Shown piece after piece: positions 47,920 to 60,206 of a stretch of DNA of 64,000 bases. Position numbers and translations under genes: made by a program. Location of the stretch: contig JASANG010000039.1 of assembly GCA_030248215.1 (NCBI GenBank), forward strand, positions 287,591 through 351,590. The letters run 5' to 3'. The stretch's first letter is position 1. Every line of letters starts with the position of its first letter. Source of the DNA: Enoplolaimus lenunculus. Lineage: Eukaryota > Nematoda > Enoplea > Enoplida > Thoracostomopsidae. The notes beneath the pieces were generated by a model. That model saw only the letters and a program-made list of their open reading frames with translations. It had not been told where the DNA came from and ran no database searches.

Positions 47920-49080
47920 GATGATATTAAGAAAACCAAATGTGAAGCTGACCAAACTGAACATGCCATTGAGAAACCCAACGTATAATTGAGAAAACCA
48001 AAGATGTAATTGAGTAACCTAATGTGGAATTGATGCTCCATCCAGGTTATATACACTGCGCTCGCCAATGTCAAAAAACGGCTATCTTATTATTGGAAAG
48101 TAGTTATAGTATTACAACTATTTCTTGCACCCAGGAATTATTTTCACATTATTTCGCTAGGACATGTTCGAAAAATGACAGGGTATTTTGACGTGTTTTT
48201 TCTTGCGGCAAAAATAGAATTTACCGGAAAATTTGAACTTGACGACACACTTTGATTTTCTATGCCAAAATTTCAATTTTTCCGCCAAAATTTGGCCCGT
48301 CAAAGTTTGCATTTCCCACCAAAATTTCAATTTCCCGCCATAATTTAAGTTTTCCCGTCAAGTTTGAATTTCGGGGCCAAAATTGAAATCATTAACAAAA
48401 AATTTTAAACCGTACAGTTTTTAAACACTGACCGCGCAATTTGCACTGATTGTACCCTTTCTCATCTCACATGAATATTTTCTGTTTCCCTTGAGACCCA
48501 CTATTATGCTAGGATTCGAACTCCAGTGACTGGAGTGGGAGACGTATGCCATCACCACTCAGCTATAGGACCTTGACGCTCGAGCCCGAGGGGGCTCTCA
48601 CATCTTGTGGTGATTTAGTACTACGTATACGTGTTACAATTGTTAAACACGGTGCGATACATACTATTTAACGTATATACATTGCGCTGAGATGCCTACA
48701 GGCAACTCAATGTGAGAAGGGGTTAAAACGGTGATGGTTTTTTACACACTATTTCTGCCCATTCGCTGTATTTCGTAGGTCATTTGTATAGCTAGCTAAA
48801 ATACTAGATATTATATATTTTAGTGAATGTTCGTAAAGTAGCTAGATGTTAAAATGGTGGGACATTGTTGACATTGGCGAGCGCAGTATAGACCTGGATA
48901 ATGCACGAGAAGAGTGAAAGTGCAATAGAGAAAACCGAAGATGTAATTGGAAAACCAATTTGAAATTGAGAAACCTGAAGATGTAAACGACAAAACCAAA
49001 GATTTAATTGAGAAAACCGAAGTTGTAGATGCAAAAACCGAAATTGAAATTGAGAAATTATGAGATTGGAAATGAATTAT
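47920..49080. repeat. Foldback segment with minisatellite flanks
   Basis: 'ttgacattggcgagcgcagt' at about 48867-48886 is the inverse of 48054-48074. Outside each arm lies a minisatellite of about 24 bp ('gagaaaaccgaagatgtaat'): about 47930-48020 and 48895-49070. A tRNA-like MITE (48455-48722) is nested between the arms. The same minisatellite type occurs inverted at 49700-49865, near the palindrome edge. Confidence 0.6.
48455..48722 (-). mobile_element. piggyBac-like MITE with tRNA-like core
   Basis: Ends are CCCTTTCTCACATGAATATT and, inverted, CCCCTTCTCACATTGAGTTG. TTAA follows the right end (48723-48726); the left flank is TGTA. The minus strand contains GTCCTATAGCTGAGTGGTGA (A-box-like) and GGAGTTCGAATCCTAGC (a perfect B box, GTTCGAATCC). 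This copy has the best B box of the family and may be closest to the original tRNA. Confidence 0.75.
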
Positions 49081-49699
49081 AAACTGAGGCAGCTCAGAAC
49101 ATGTTTGGTCCATGCTGATTCACCATCAACATGAATTGTTGTGATATAAAATTAATGAACACATATGCCGACAAAATATGAAGGTCATATGTTATTTGCT
49201 TACAATCCCTGATCTTAAGTGATCATCGTATGCAAGTTGTCAGAAGTCAAATGATATCATGAGACATTTATGCGAATATCATGATACTCCAAAATTCTAG
49301 CTAAAATATCACATGATATGATACTCAGGGGAAAGTAATTTAGGTGCAGTGATAAAACAGAATCGAAGTAGTAAATAATGTGGAACGCTGTATTAGCTCC
49401 TACTTTTCCGTTTCCGACATGAATTTTCTCTACATATTTTTCTAAATAAAGGAAATTAATTTCAAATTCTTGTAGATATTACACGATATTAAACTGGGTA
49501 ATTTGTTTTATGCTGCCTCAAGTATGTAGACTGCAAACCTTTTTGATACTCACAGACAATGTGTTTAATATCATATGATGTTATAGTACAAACGGTGAAT
49601 GTTGCATTCGAATAGCAGACAATTCAAATTATGAATTTGACAGCGCATAAAATCTTCAGCCAAAATGTTTCCCGAGAGGTTCAAAACGTGTTTACGATG

Positions 49700-49865
49700 T
49701 GAAGCTCACATCACATCTTTTGTTTTTTCAATTACACGTTGAGTTTCTCAATTATATCCTCGTTCATCTCGCTTACGTATTGGGTTTTTCAATTACGCGT
49801 TCGGTTTTTTCAATTACAAATTGGGTTTCTCAATTGCATCCTCGGTGTTTTCAGTTACAAGCTGT
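49700..49865. repeat. Minisatellite at the edge of the near-identical palindrome arm
   Basis: Repeated 'tttttcaattac' and 'ttgggtttctcaatt' units of about 22-26 bp. The mirror copy is at about 63475-63610, with clear differences (substitutions and small indels). Inward of this block the arms become nearly identical. Confidence 0.65.
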
Positions 49866-50491
49866 AGAATAACAATAACACGAGTTTATCATGATAAAAT
49901 GTAATGATTCCATTTCCTGAACGCTTGTTTTAGTTGATAACTGGCCGGCCACAAGCACTAATGCGCCGTTCACAATAATTTTGTAAAAAGTAAAATTAGT
50001 AACACGACACACTTTTATGTTGACACCATTAACGCCTTAAAAAATTTTCAAGTCCGCTCAAAGTTCAAAAACGTTTGTTTGCCACAAAACTCTTCATAGC
50101 CCTGAGCTATCGAAAAGGGCAGAGTTGTGGTTAGGCTTAGGCGTGGTTAGACAAAAAACCATATTCAACTGGTGAAAATGATTATTGTACTGGTAAAATA
50201 CGACTTTTAATCCATTTATACAAAAAATTTTGCCAAACGTAGACTGATGAACCAAAAAATTACAAGAAGAAATTTTCGAAATGACTTTTAACGTTTAGGC
50301 AGAGAGATATTTCAAAATTATAAGGTTGTTCTTGTTCTATCCGGCTAAGCGAATTGTCTTGTCATTTATATCTAAGCAATACAATATGTGATTGCCGTAG
50401 TTTTTTCCCAAATAACAGATGTTCCGATGTGAAAGGATTTGTCAGATGAATTCGAAAATATTCATGTGAGCATAAATCAGACGCTTTTTAA

Positions 50492-50754
50492 CCCCTTCTC
50501 ACATTGAGTTGCCTATAGGCAACTCAGCGCAGTGTATATACGTTAAACAGTATATATCGCACCGTGTTTAACAATTGAAACACGTACACATAGTACTAAA
50601 TCAACACAAGATGTGAGAGCCCCCTCGGGCTCGAGCGTCAAGCTCCTATAGCTGAGTGGTGATGGTATACGCCTCCCACTCCAGTCACTGGAGGGCGAAT
50701 CCTAGCATAAAAGTAGGTCTCAGGGGAAATAGAATATATTCATGTGAGAAAGGG
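50492..50754 (+). mobile_element. piggyBac-like MITE with tRNA-like core, TTAA on both sides
   Basis: A 263-bp element flanked by TTAA at 50488-50491 and 50755-50758. Ends are CCCCTTCTCACATTGAG and, inverted, CCCTTTCTCACATGAATA. TTAA duplication with CCC termini is the piggyBac pattern. Inside, CTCCTATAGCTGAGTGGTGA resembles a tRNA A box, and GGAGGGCGAATCCTAGC is a damaged B box. The tRNA-like part starts about 145 bp from the left end. Mirror copy at 62557-62819. Confidence 0.8.
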
Positions 50755-50787
50755 TTAAGCGAAAAATTTTCAGTTTACGATCTATAT

Positions 50788-51050
50788 CCCCTTCTCACAT
50801 TGAGTTGCCTATAGGCAACTCAGCGCAGTGTATATACGTTAAACAGTATATATCGCACCGTGTTTAACAATTGCAACACGTATACATAGTACTAAATCAC
50901 CACAAGACGTGAGAGCCCCCTCGGGTTCGAGCGTCAAGCTCCTATAGCTGAGTGGTGATGGTATACGCCTCCCACTCCAGTCACTGGAGTGTGAATCCTA
51001 GCATAAAAGTAGGTCTCAGGGGAAATAGAAAATATTCATGTGAGAAAGGG
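50788..51050 (+). mobile_element. Second tandem piggyBac-like MITE with tRNA-like core
   Basis: Also 263 bp and nearly identical to 50492-50754, separated from it by 33 bp. The right flank is TTAA (51051-51054); the left flank reads TATAT, so its duplication is lost or it arose by tandem duplication. The B-box region reads GGAGTGTGAATCCTAGC. It ends 39 bp before the Thr/Glu exon acceptor. Mirror copy at 62261-62523. Confidence 0.8.
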
Positions 51051-51089
51051 TTAAAACGTCAACGCTGAATCTTGCATTTTCAATTTTAG

Positions 51090-51476
51090 CAAATGGTTCC
51101 ATGCTGCGCAACAAACGTGCCAATAATGACTTGCCAATTACAGAAGAACCAATCGAATCATGGACGTTGGCAACAGCAGCTGAAGAAACAGAAGAAACCG
51201 CGGAAGCCAGAACTAACCATTTTGCCACCGATACATCAAATAACCTAATGACTGAAGAACGAGTTATTGAGTATTCTGCGGCGACAACTAATCGACCGCG
51301 AACAGATAGCGTTCTCACTGAAGAATTACCCGAAACCCCATGCAATACATCAGAAACCGAAACGCCAATGACCAATTCGGCAGCACAATTTTCCAGCACA
51401 ATGACTGAAGAACCACTGGAAACAATGGAAACAAGTCATGAGTCCACAAAAACGGCAAAAGAAATCAGCGAAACAA

Positions 51477-51541
<65 letters not shown>

Positions 51542-51543
51542 GC

Positions 51544-51584
<41 letters not shown>

Positions 51585-53350
51585 CCACAACAACAACAAC
51601 GACAACAATGACAACAACAACAACAACAACCACAACAACAAAAACAACAACAACAACAGCAACAGCAGCAGCAACAACTCATGTTAACACTGTTATGCAA
51701 ACTGAAGAAATTGAAGAACAGTTTCGTGAAACGAACTCGGTTGGTGCAAGCGAAGTTGAAGAAACTGAAGAAGGAGCAGAGACAACGATAGTCTACGAAT
51801 CGTCGAAACCAGAAATCACTGAAGAAACTGCTGAAGTGCTAATCGGTACTACACAATACAGCAAAATAACTGAATCTGTTACAGAAGAAGAAGAAGAAGA
51901 AACACCATGTGAAACTAATGAGGAACAGACAGAAGCAAACGAAATAAGTACAACAAAAGTCACAGAAGAAACAGAAGAGCAAACGCACAGTTCAGCTGCA
52001 GACACAACTTCAACGACCGAAACGCTTACAGAAGCGACACATGATGTAATATCGCTAACTGAATTAACCGCAACCGAAGAAACTGGAGAACAGCCGGTAA
52101 CTCAAACTAGTGAGTTCACAAACACAGCGACAGAAGAAACTGTCGAAAACATTTTTACGACAGGAATTTTATTAACCCAAAATTTCACTGAACAGCCAGA
52201 AGAAACACCTTGCAACACCACCGATTTCACATCGACAACGACCAATGGTAAATCAACGATGTGGGTCACTGAAGAAACTGAGGAAACACATGTGGTCGAG
52301 GGCTCCGCAGCTACTTCAGAAATCGCTGGAACAACAGAAGAAACTGAAGAAATTGCTGAAACAACTGGCGCCGTTGGATCAAAAACTTCATTAATTGAAG
52401 AAGCAACTAAAGAAACACATGTAGTCGAAACCACCGCAGCTACTGAAGAAGTCGTTGAAACAGCAGAAGAAACAGAAGAGCAAATACGCAGTTCAGTTGT
52501 GGACACAACTTCAATGATTGAAACGCTGACCGAAGCGACACGTGATGTAATATCGCTAACTGAACCAACCGCAACCGAAGAAACTGGCGAACAGTCGGTG
52601 ACTGAAACTAGTGAGTTAAACACAGCGACAGAAGAAACTGTGGAAAAAACTTTTACAACGACAGGAATTTTAATGACCCAAAATTTTACTGAGCAGCCAG
52701 AAGAAACACCTTGCAACACCACCGAATTAACATCGACAGCAACCATTGGTAAATCAACGATGTGGGTCACTGAAGAGACTGAAGAAACACATGTGGTCGA
52801 GCGTACCGCAGCTACTGCAGAAATAGCTGGAACAACAGAAGAAACCGAAGAAATTGCTGAAACAACTGGCGCTGTTGAATCAACAACTTCATTAACTAAA
52901 GAAGCAACTGAAGAAATACATGTAGTCGAAACTACCGCGGTTACTAAAGAAAGCTCTGAAACAACAGAAGAAACTGAAGAACCTACTGAAACAACGGGCG
53001 TTGTTGAAACAATAACTTCATTAACTGAAGAAGTAACTGAAACACATGCAGTCGAAACCACCACAACTACACAAGATGTCGCTGAAACAACAGAAGAAAC
53101 TGAAGAACTTGCTGAAACAACTGGCGCCGTTGAATCAAAAACTTCATTAATTGAAGAAGCAACTAAAGAAACACATGTAGTCAAAACCACCGCAGCTACT
53201 GAAGAAGTCGTTGAAACAGCAGAAGAAACAGAGAGAGAGCAAATACCAAACAATACGCGTTCAGTTGAACTTGGACACAGGACTTACAAAAGAATAGCTA
53301 AAAAAGAACTGAAGAAGTGTGAACAACTTATTAGCAGTAAATGGCGCTAA
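51090..53350 (+). CDS. Thr/Glu-rich secreted repeat protein, main exon, 5' part
   Basis: The exon begins after a strong acceptor (TTTTCAATTTTAG) and runs 753 codons. Order: a unique N terminus (NGSMLRNKRANNDLPITEEP), a poly-Thr tract coded mainly by ACA (about 51470-51670), then modules of about 168 residues holding EETPCNTT and MWVTEETEETHVVE, which recur about 500 bp apart, and then the first 43-residue-type units. Thr and Glu dominate; Cys is confined to the PCNT motif. Such composition suggests a heavily O-glycosylated mucin-like or matrix protein, an inference from composition only. The stop at 53350 follows a garbled unit (53230-53500) that shifts frame, so the natural product may be longer. 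Confidence 0.65.
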
Positions 53351-53459
53351 AGAAATTGTGAAGATGTTAAAGAAGAACGCGTATGATTGAAGCAACAGAA
53401 CTTGCAAACGCTGACCGTGAAGCGCCAACACCGTGATGCTAAAACAACTAATAGATCGC

Positions 53460-56400
53460 TAACTGAAAATATGCTAAAACACCATCTCTACTCACTAATA
53501 CACTTGCTGAAGAAGTAAGTTTACCAACCGCAACCGAAGAAACTGGCGAACAGTCGGTGACTCAAACTAGTGAATTAAACACAGCGACAGAAGAAACTGT
53601 CGAAAAAACTTTCACAACGACAGGAATTTTAATGACCCAAATTTTTACTGAGCAGCCAGAAGAAACACCTTGCAACACCACCGAATTAACATTGACAACA
53701 ACCAATGGTAAATCAACGATGTGGGTCACTGAAGAAACTGAAGAAACACATGTGGTTGAAACTACCTCAGCCACTGAACAAATCGCTGAAACAAGTGAAC
53801 AAACTGAACAAATTGCTGAAACAACTGGCGCTGTTGAATCAAACACTTCATTAACTGAACAAGTAACTGAAGAAACACATATGGTTGAAACCACAGAAAC
53901 TACTGAAGAAGTCTCTGTAACAACAGAAGGAACTGAAGAAATTGCTGAAACAACTGGCACTGTTGAATCAACAACTTCATTAACTGAAGAAATAACTGAA
54001 GAAACAAATGTAGTTAAAACTACCGCAGCTATTGAAGAAATCGCTGAAACAACAGAAGAAACTGAAGAAATTGCTGAAACGACTGGCGCTGTTAAATCAA
54101 CGACTTTATTAACTGAAGAAGTAACTGAAGAAACACATACAGTTGAAACCACAGAAACTACTGAAGAAGTCGTTGAAACAACAGAACAAACTGAAGAAAT
54201 TGCTGAAACGACTGGCGCTGTTGAATCAACCACTTCATTAACCGAAGAAGTAACTGAAGAAACACATGTAGTTAAAACAACCGCAGCTACTGAAGAAGTC
54301 GCTGAAACAACAGAAGAAACTGAAGAAATTGCTGAAACAACTGGCACTGTTGAATCAACAACTTCATTAACTGAAGAAATGACTGAAGTAACACATATGG
54401 TTGAAACCACAGAAACTACGGAAGAAGTCGTTGAAACAACAGAAGAAACTGAACAAATTGCTAAAACGACTGGCGCTGTTAAATCAACAACTTCATTAAC
54501 TGAAGAAATAACTGAAGAAACGCTTGTGGTTGAATCCGCAGAAACTACCGAAAAAGTCGGTGTAACAACAGAAGAAACTGAAGAAATTGCTGAAACAGCT
54601 GATACTGTTGAATCAATAACATCATTAACTGAAGAAATAACTGAAGAAACACATGTAGTGGAAACAACCGCAGCTACTGAAGAAGTCGCTGAAACAACAG
54701 AAGAAACTGAAGAAATTGCTGAAACAACTGGTTCTGTTGAATCAACAAATTCATTAACTGAAGAAATAACTGAAGAAACGCATTTGGTTGAATCCACAGA
54801 AACTACTGAAGAAGTCGCTGTAACAACAGAAGAAACTGAAGAAATTGTTGAAACAACTGGCACTGTTGAATCAACAACTTCATTAACTAAAGAAATAACT
54901 AAAGAAACACATATAGTCGAAACTACTGCAGCTACTGAAGAAGTCGCTGAAACAACACAAGAAACTGAAGAAATTGCTGAAACAACTGGCACTGTTAAAT
55001 CAACAACTTCATTAACTGAAGAAATAACTGAAGAAACGCATTTGGTTGAATCCACAGAAACTACTGAAGAAGTCGCTGTAACAACAGAAGAAACTGAAGA
55101 AATTGCTGAAACAACTGGCGCTGTTGAATCAACCACTTCATTAACTGAAGAAGTAACTGAAGAAACACATGTAGTTAAAACTACCGCAGCTACTGAAGAA
55201 GTCGCTGAAACAACAGAAGAAACTGAAGAAATTGCTGAAACAACTGGCACTGTTGAATCAACAACTTCATTAACTGAAGAAATAACTGAAGAAACACATG
55301 TAGTTAAAACAACCGCAGCTACTGAAGAAGTCGCTGAAACAACTGTAGAAACTGAAGAAATTGCTGAAACGACTGACGCTGTTAAATCAACAACTTCATT
55401 AACTGAAGAAATAACGGAAGAAACGCATTTGGTTGAATCCACAGAAACTACTGAAGAAGTCGCTGTAACAACAGAAGAAACTGAAGAAATTGCTGAAACA
55501 ACTGGCACTGTGGAATCAGCAACTTCATTAACTAAAGAAATAACTAAAGAAACACATATAGTCGAAACTACCGAAGCTACTGAAGAAGTCGCTGAAACAA
55601 CAGAAGAAACTGAAGAAATTGCTGAAACAACTAGCACGGTAGAATCAACAACATCATTAACTGAAGAAATAACTGAAGAATCACAAGTAGTTGAAACAAC
55701 CGCAGGTACTGAAGAAGTCGCTGAAACAACTGAAGAAACTGAAGAAATTGCTGAAACGACTGACGCTGTTAAATCAACAACTTCATTAATTGAAGAAATA
55801 ACTGAAGAATCACATGTAGTTGAAACAACCGCAGCTACTGAAGAAGTCGCTGAAACAACTGAAGAAACTGAAGAAATTGCTGAAACGACTGACGCTGTTA
55901 AATCAACAACTTCATTAATTGAAGAAATAACTGAAGAAACGCATGTGGTTGAATCCACAGAAACTACTGAAGAAGTCGCTGTAACAACAGAAGAAACTGA
56001 AAAAATTGCTGAAACAACTGGCGCTGTTGAATCAATCACTTCATTAACTGAAGAAGTAACTGAAGAAACACATGAAGTTAAAACTACCGCAGCTACTGAA
56101 GAAGTCGCTGAAACAACAGAAGAAACTGAAGAAATTGCTGAAACAACTGGCACTGTTGAATCAACAACTTCATTAACTGAAGAAATAACTGAAGAAACGC
56201 ATGTAGTTAAAACAACCGCAGCTACTGAAAAAGTCGCTGAAACAACTGTAGAAACTGAAGAAATTGCTGAAACGACTGACGCTGTTAAATCAACAACTTC
56301 ATTAATTGAAGAAATAACTGAAGAAACGCATGTGGTTGAATCCACAGAAACTACTGAAGAAGTCGCTGTAACAACAGAAGAAACTGAAAAAATTGCTGAA

Positions 56401-57063
56401 ACAACTGGCGCTGTTGAATCAACAACTTCATTAACTGAAGAAATAACTGAAGAAACGCTTGTGGTTGAATCCGCAGAAACTACCGAAAAAGTCGGTGTAA
56501 CAACAGAAGAAACTGAAGAAATTGCTGAAACAGCTGATACTGTTGAATCAATAACATCATTAACTGAAGAAATAACTGAAGAAACACATGTAGTGGAAAC
56601 AACCGCAGCTACTGAAGAAGTCGCTGAAACAACAGAAGAAACTGAAGAAATTGCTGAAACAACTGGTTCTGTTGAATCAACAAATTCATTAACTGAAGAA
56701 ATAACTGAAGAAACGCATTTGGTTGAATCCACAGAAACTACTGAAAAAGTCGCTGTAACAACAGAAGAAACTGAAGAAATTGTTGAAACAACTGGCACTG
56801 TTGAATCAACAACTTCATTAACTAAAGAAATAACTAAAGAAACACATATAGTCGAAACTACCGAAGCTACTGAAGAAGTCGCTGAAACAACTGAAGAAAC
56901 TGAAGAAATTGTTGAAACGACTGACGCTGTTAAATCAACAACTTCATTAATTGAAGAAATAACTGAAGAAACGCATGTGGTTGAATCCACAGAAACTACT
57001 GAAGAAGTCGCTGTAACAACAGAAGAAACTGAAAAAATTGCTGAAACAACTGGCGCTGTTTAA
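53460..57063 (+). CDS. Thr/Glu repeat protein, 43-residue tandem array
   Basis: Open in a different frame from 51090-53350, starting with a partial large module (TEETGEQSVTQTSELNTATE, then PCNTTELT) and continuing with about 25 units of 43 residues (129 bp). A consensus unit is VVETTAATEEVAETTEETEE, then IAETTGAVESTTSLTEEITE, then ETH. A block near 54521 recurs at 56456, exactly 15 units (1,935 bp) later. A GAA-to-TAA change ends the frame at 57063, and repeat units go on to about 57555 with further frame breaks. It is most simply the continuation of the same exon. Confidence 0.6.
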
Positions 57064-57555
57064 TCAAAAACTTAATTAACTGAAGAAGTAACTGAAGAAA
57101 CACATGTAGTTCGAAACTACAGCAGCTACTGAAGAAGTCGCTGAAACAACAGAAGAAACTGAAGAAATTGCTGAAACAACTGGCACTGTTGAATCAACAA
57201 CTTCATTAACTGAAGAAATAACTGAAGAAACACATGTAGTCGAAACTACCACCGAAACTACTGAAGAAGTCGCTGAAACAACAGAAGAAACTGAAGAAAT
57301 TGCTGAAACAACTGGCGCTATTAAATCAACAACTTTATTAACTGAAGAAGTAACTGAAGAAACACATGTAGTCGAAACCACGCAGCTACTGAAGAAGTCG
57401 CTGAAACAACAGAAGAAACTGAAGAAATTGCTGAAACGACTGGCGCTGTTAAATCAACAACTTCATTAACTGAAGAAGTAACTGAAGAAACACATATAGT
57501 TGAAACCACAGAAACTACTGAAGAAGTCGCTGAAACAACAGAAGAAACTGAAGAA

Positions 57556-60206
57556 AATTCACACTATTGCTGAAAGCGATTTCTTCATAGTTTCTAAGTT
57601 GTTTAGGACTTTGTATGGGTGATTTAAAATGCGTTTCTTCAGTTATTTCTTCAGTTAATGAAGTGTTGATTCAACAGTGCCAGTTGTTTCAGCAATTTCT
57701 TCAGTTTCTTCTATTGTTTCAGCGACTTCTTCAGTAGGTGCGGTAGTTTTAACTACATGTGTTTCTTCAGTTACTTCTTCAGTTAATGAAGTGATTGATT
57801 CAACAGCGCCAGTTGTTTCAGCAATTTTTTCAGTTTCTTCTGTTGTTCAGCGACTTCTTTAGTAGTTTCTGTGGATTCAACCACATGCGTTTCTTCAGTT
57901 ATTTCTTCAATTAATGAAGTTGTTGATTTAACAGCGCCAGTTGATTCAGCAATTTCTTCAGTTTGTTCTGTTGTTTCAACGACTTCTTTAGTAGCTGCGG
58001 TTGTTTCGACTACATGTGTCTCTTTATTTATTTCATCGGTTAATGAAGTTGTTGATTTAACAGCGGCAGTCGTTTCAGCAATTTCTTCAGTTTGTTCTGT
58101 TGTTTCAACGACTTCTTCCGTACTTGTAGTAGTTTCGACTACTTGTGTTTCTTCAGTTATTTCTTCAGTTAATGAAGTTGTTGATTCAACAGCGCTAGTT
58201 GTTTCGGCAATTTCTTCACTTTCTTCTGTTGTTTCAACGACTTCTTCAGTAGCTGCGGTAGTTTCGACTATATGTGTTTCTTTAGTTATTTCTTTAGTTA
58301 ATGGAGTTGCTGATTCCACAGTGCCAGTTGTTTCAGCAATTTCTTCAGTTTCTTCTGCTGTTTCAACGACTTCTTCAGTAGATTCTGTGGTTTCAACCAT
58401 ATGTGTTTCTTCCGTTATTTCTTCAGTTAATGAAGTTGTTGATTTAACAGCGCCAGTCGTTTCAGCAATTTCTTCAGTTTCTACAGTTGTTTCAGCGACT
58501 TCTTCAGTAGCTGCGGTTGTTTTAACTATATGTGTTTCTTCAGTTACTTCTTCAGTTAATGAAGTTGTTGGTTTAACAGCGGCAGTTGTTTCTGCAATTT
58601 CTTCAGTTTCTACTGTTGTTTGAGCGACTTTTTCTGTAGCTGCCGTATTTTTAACTACATGTGTTTCTTCAGTTACTTCTTCAGTTAATGAAGTGGTTGA
58701 TTCAACAGCGCCAGTTGTTTCAGCAATTTCTTCAGTTTCTTCTGTTGTTACAGCGACTTCTTCAGTAGTTTCTGTGGATTCAACCACATGCGTTTCTTCA
58801 GTTACTTCTTCAGTAAATGGTGTTGTTGATTTAACAGCGCCAGTCGTTTCAGCAATTTCTTCCGTTTCTGCTGTTGTTTCAGCGATTTCTTCAGTAGCAG
58901 TAGTTTCGACTACATGTGTTTCTTCAGTTATTTCTTTAGTTAATGAAGTTGTTGATTCAACAGTGCCAGTTGTTTCTGCAATTTCTTCAGTTTCTACTGT
59001 TGTTTGAGCGACTTCTTCTGTAGCTGCCGTATTTTTAACTACATGTGTTTCTTCAGTTACTTCTTCAGTTAATAAAGTTGTTGATTTAATAGCGCCAGTC
59101 GTTTCAGCAATTTCTTCAGTTTCTTGTGTTGTTTCAGCGACTTCTTCAGTAGCTTCGGTAGTTTCGACTATATTTGTTTGTTTAGTTATTTCTTCAGTTA
59201 AGGCATATGTTGTTGATTTAAGAGTGCCAGTTGTTTCAGCAATTTCTTCAGTTTCTTCTTTGTTCCCGCTTCTTCAGTTTCTTCTGTTGGTTTCAGCAGC
59301 TATTTCTTCATTCATGAGTTGTTATTTCAGTCTTTTAGCTTTGTCTTTCTTCTTTTTCACAGATGTGTTTCTTTCAGTTATTTCTTTAGTTAATGAAGTT
59401 GTTGATTCAACAGCGCCAGTAGTTTCAGAAATTTCTTCAGTTTCTTCTGTTGTTTCAGAGACTTCTTCAGTAGGTGACGTGGTTGTCAACCACATGCGTT
59501 TCTTTAGTTACTTCTTCAGTTAATGGATGTTGTTGATTCAAAGGCGCGTCGTTTCAGCAATTTCTTCAGTTTGTTCTGTCTCTTTCAACGACTTCTTCAG
59601 TAGTTTCTGTGGTTTCAATCATATGTGTTTCTTCAGTTATTTCCTCCGTTAATGAAGTTGTTGATTTAACAGCACCAGTCGTTTAAGCAATTTCTTAAGT
59701 TTGTTATGTTGTTACAGCGATTTATTCAGTAGCTGTAGTAGTTTTAACTACTATTTGTTTCTTCAGTTACTTCTTCAGTTAATGAAGTTGTTGATTTAAC
59801 AGCGCCATGTCGTTTCAGCAATTTCTTTTAGTTTCTTGCTGCTTGTTTCAGCGACTTCTTCAGTAGGTGCTGTAGTTTCAACTATATGCGTTTCTTTAGT
59901 TATTTCTTTCAGTTAATGAAGTTTTGTTGATTCAACAGCGCCAGTTGTTTCAAGCAATTTCTTCAGTTTTTTCCTTGTTTCAGCGACTTCTTCAGTAGCT
60001 CTTCTGTGGTAGTTTAGAGAGACCACATGTGTTTCTTCAACTAATTCTTCAGTTACCCACATCGTTGATTTACCATTTGTTGATTCGTCAATGTTAATTC
60101 GGTGGTGTTGCTAGGTGTTTCTTCTGGCTGCTCTGTAAAAATTTGGGTCGTTGAACCCTGTGGTTGTGATAGTTTTTTGTTTCAGCAATTTCTTCAGTTT
60201 CTTCTG
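57556..60206 (-). pseudogene. Right-arm 43-residue array, frame-broken
   Basis: Antisense copies of the 129-bp units fill this stretch. The longest open part encodes 334 residues (58787-57783, minus). Many small insertions and deletions break the frame, most densely at 59230-60200 and at the turn (57560-57640). Either this copy has lost constraint or the sequence is poorly resolved here. Confidence 0.6.

Noticed and set aside
51350-51700. Poly-Cys, poly-Val and poly-Leu frames over the (ACA)n tract, and the mirror set at 61605-61961
   Set aside because: Translations of the antisense of the poly-Thr codons; shadows of the plus-strand (left) or minus-strand (right) exon.
53562-56990. 1,142-codon minus-strand Val/Ser-rich open frame
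   Set aside because: It is the exact antisense of the Thr/Glu array and stays open only because of the sense codons used. It has no signal peptide or splice support.
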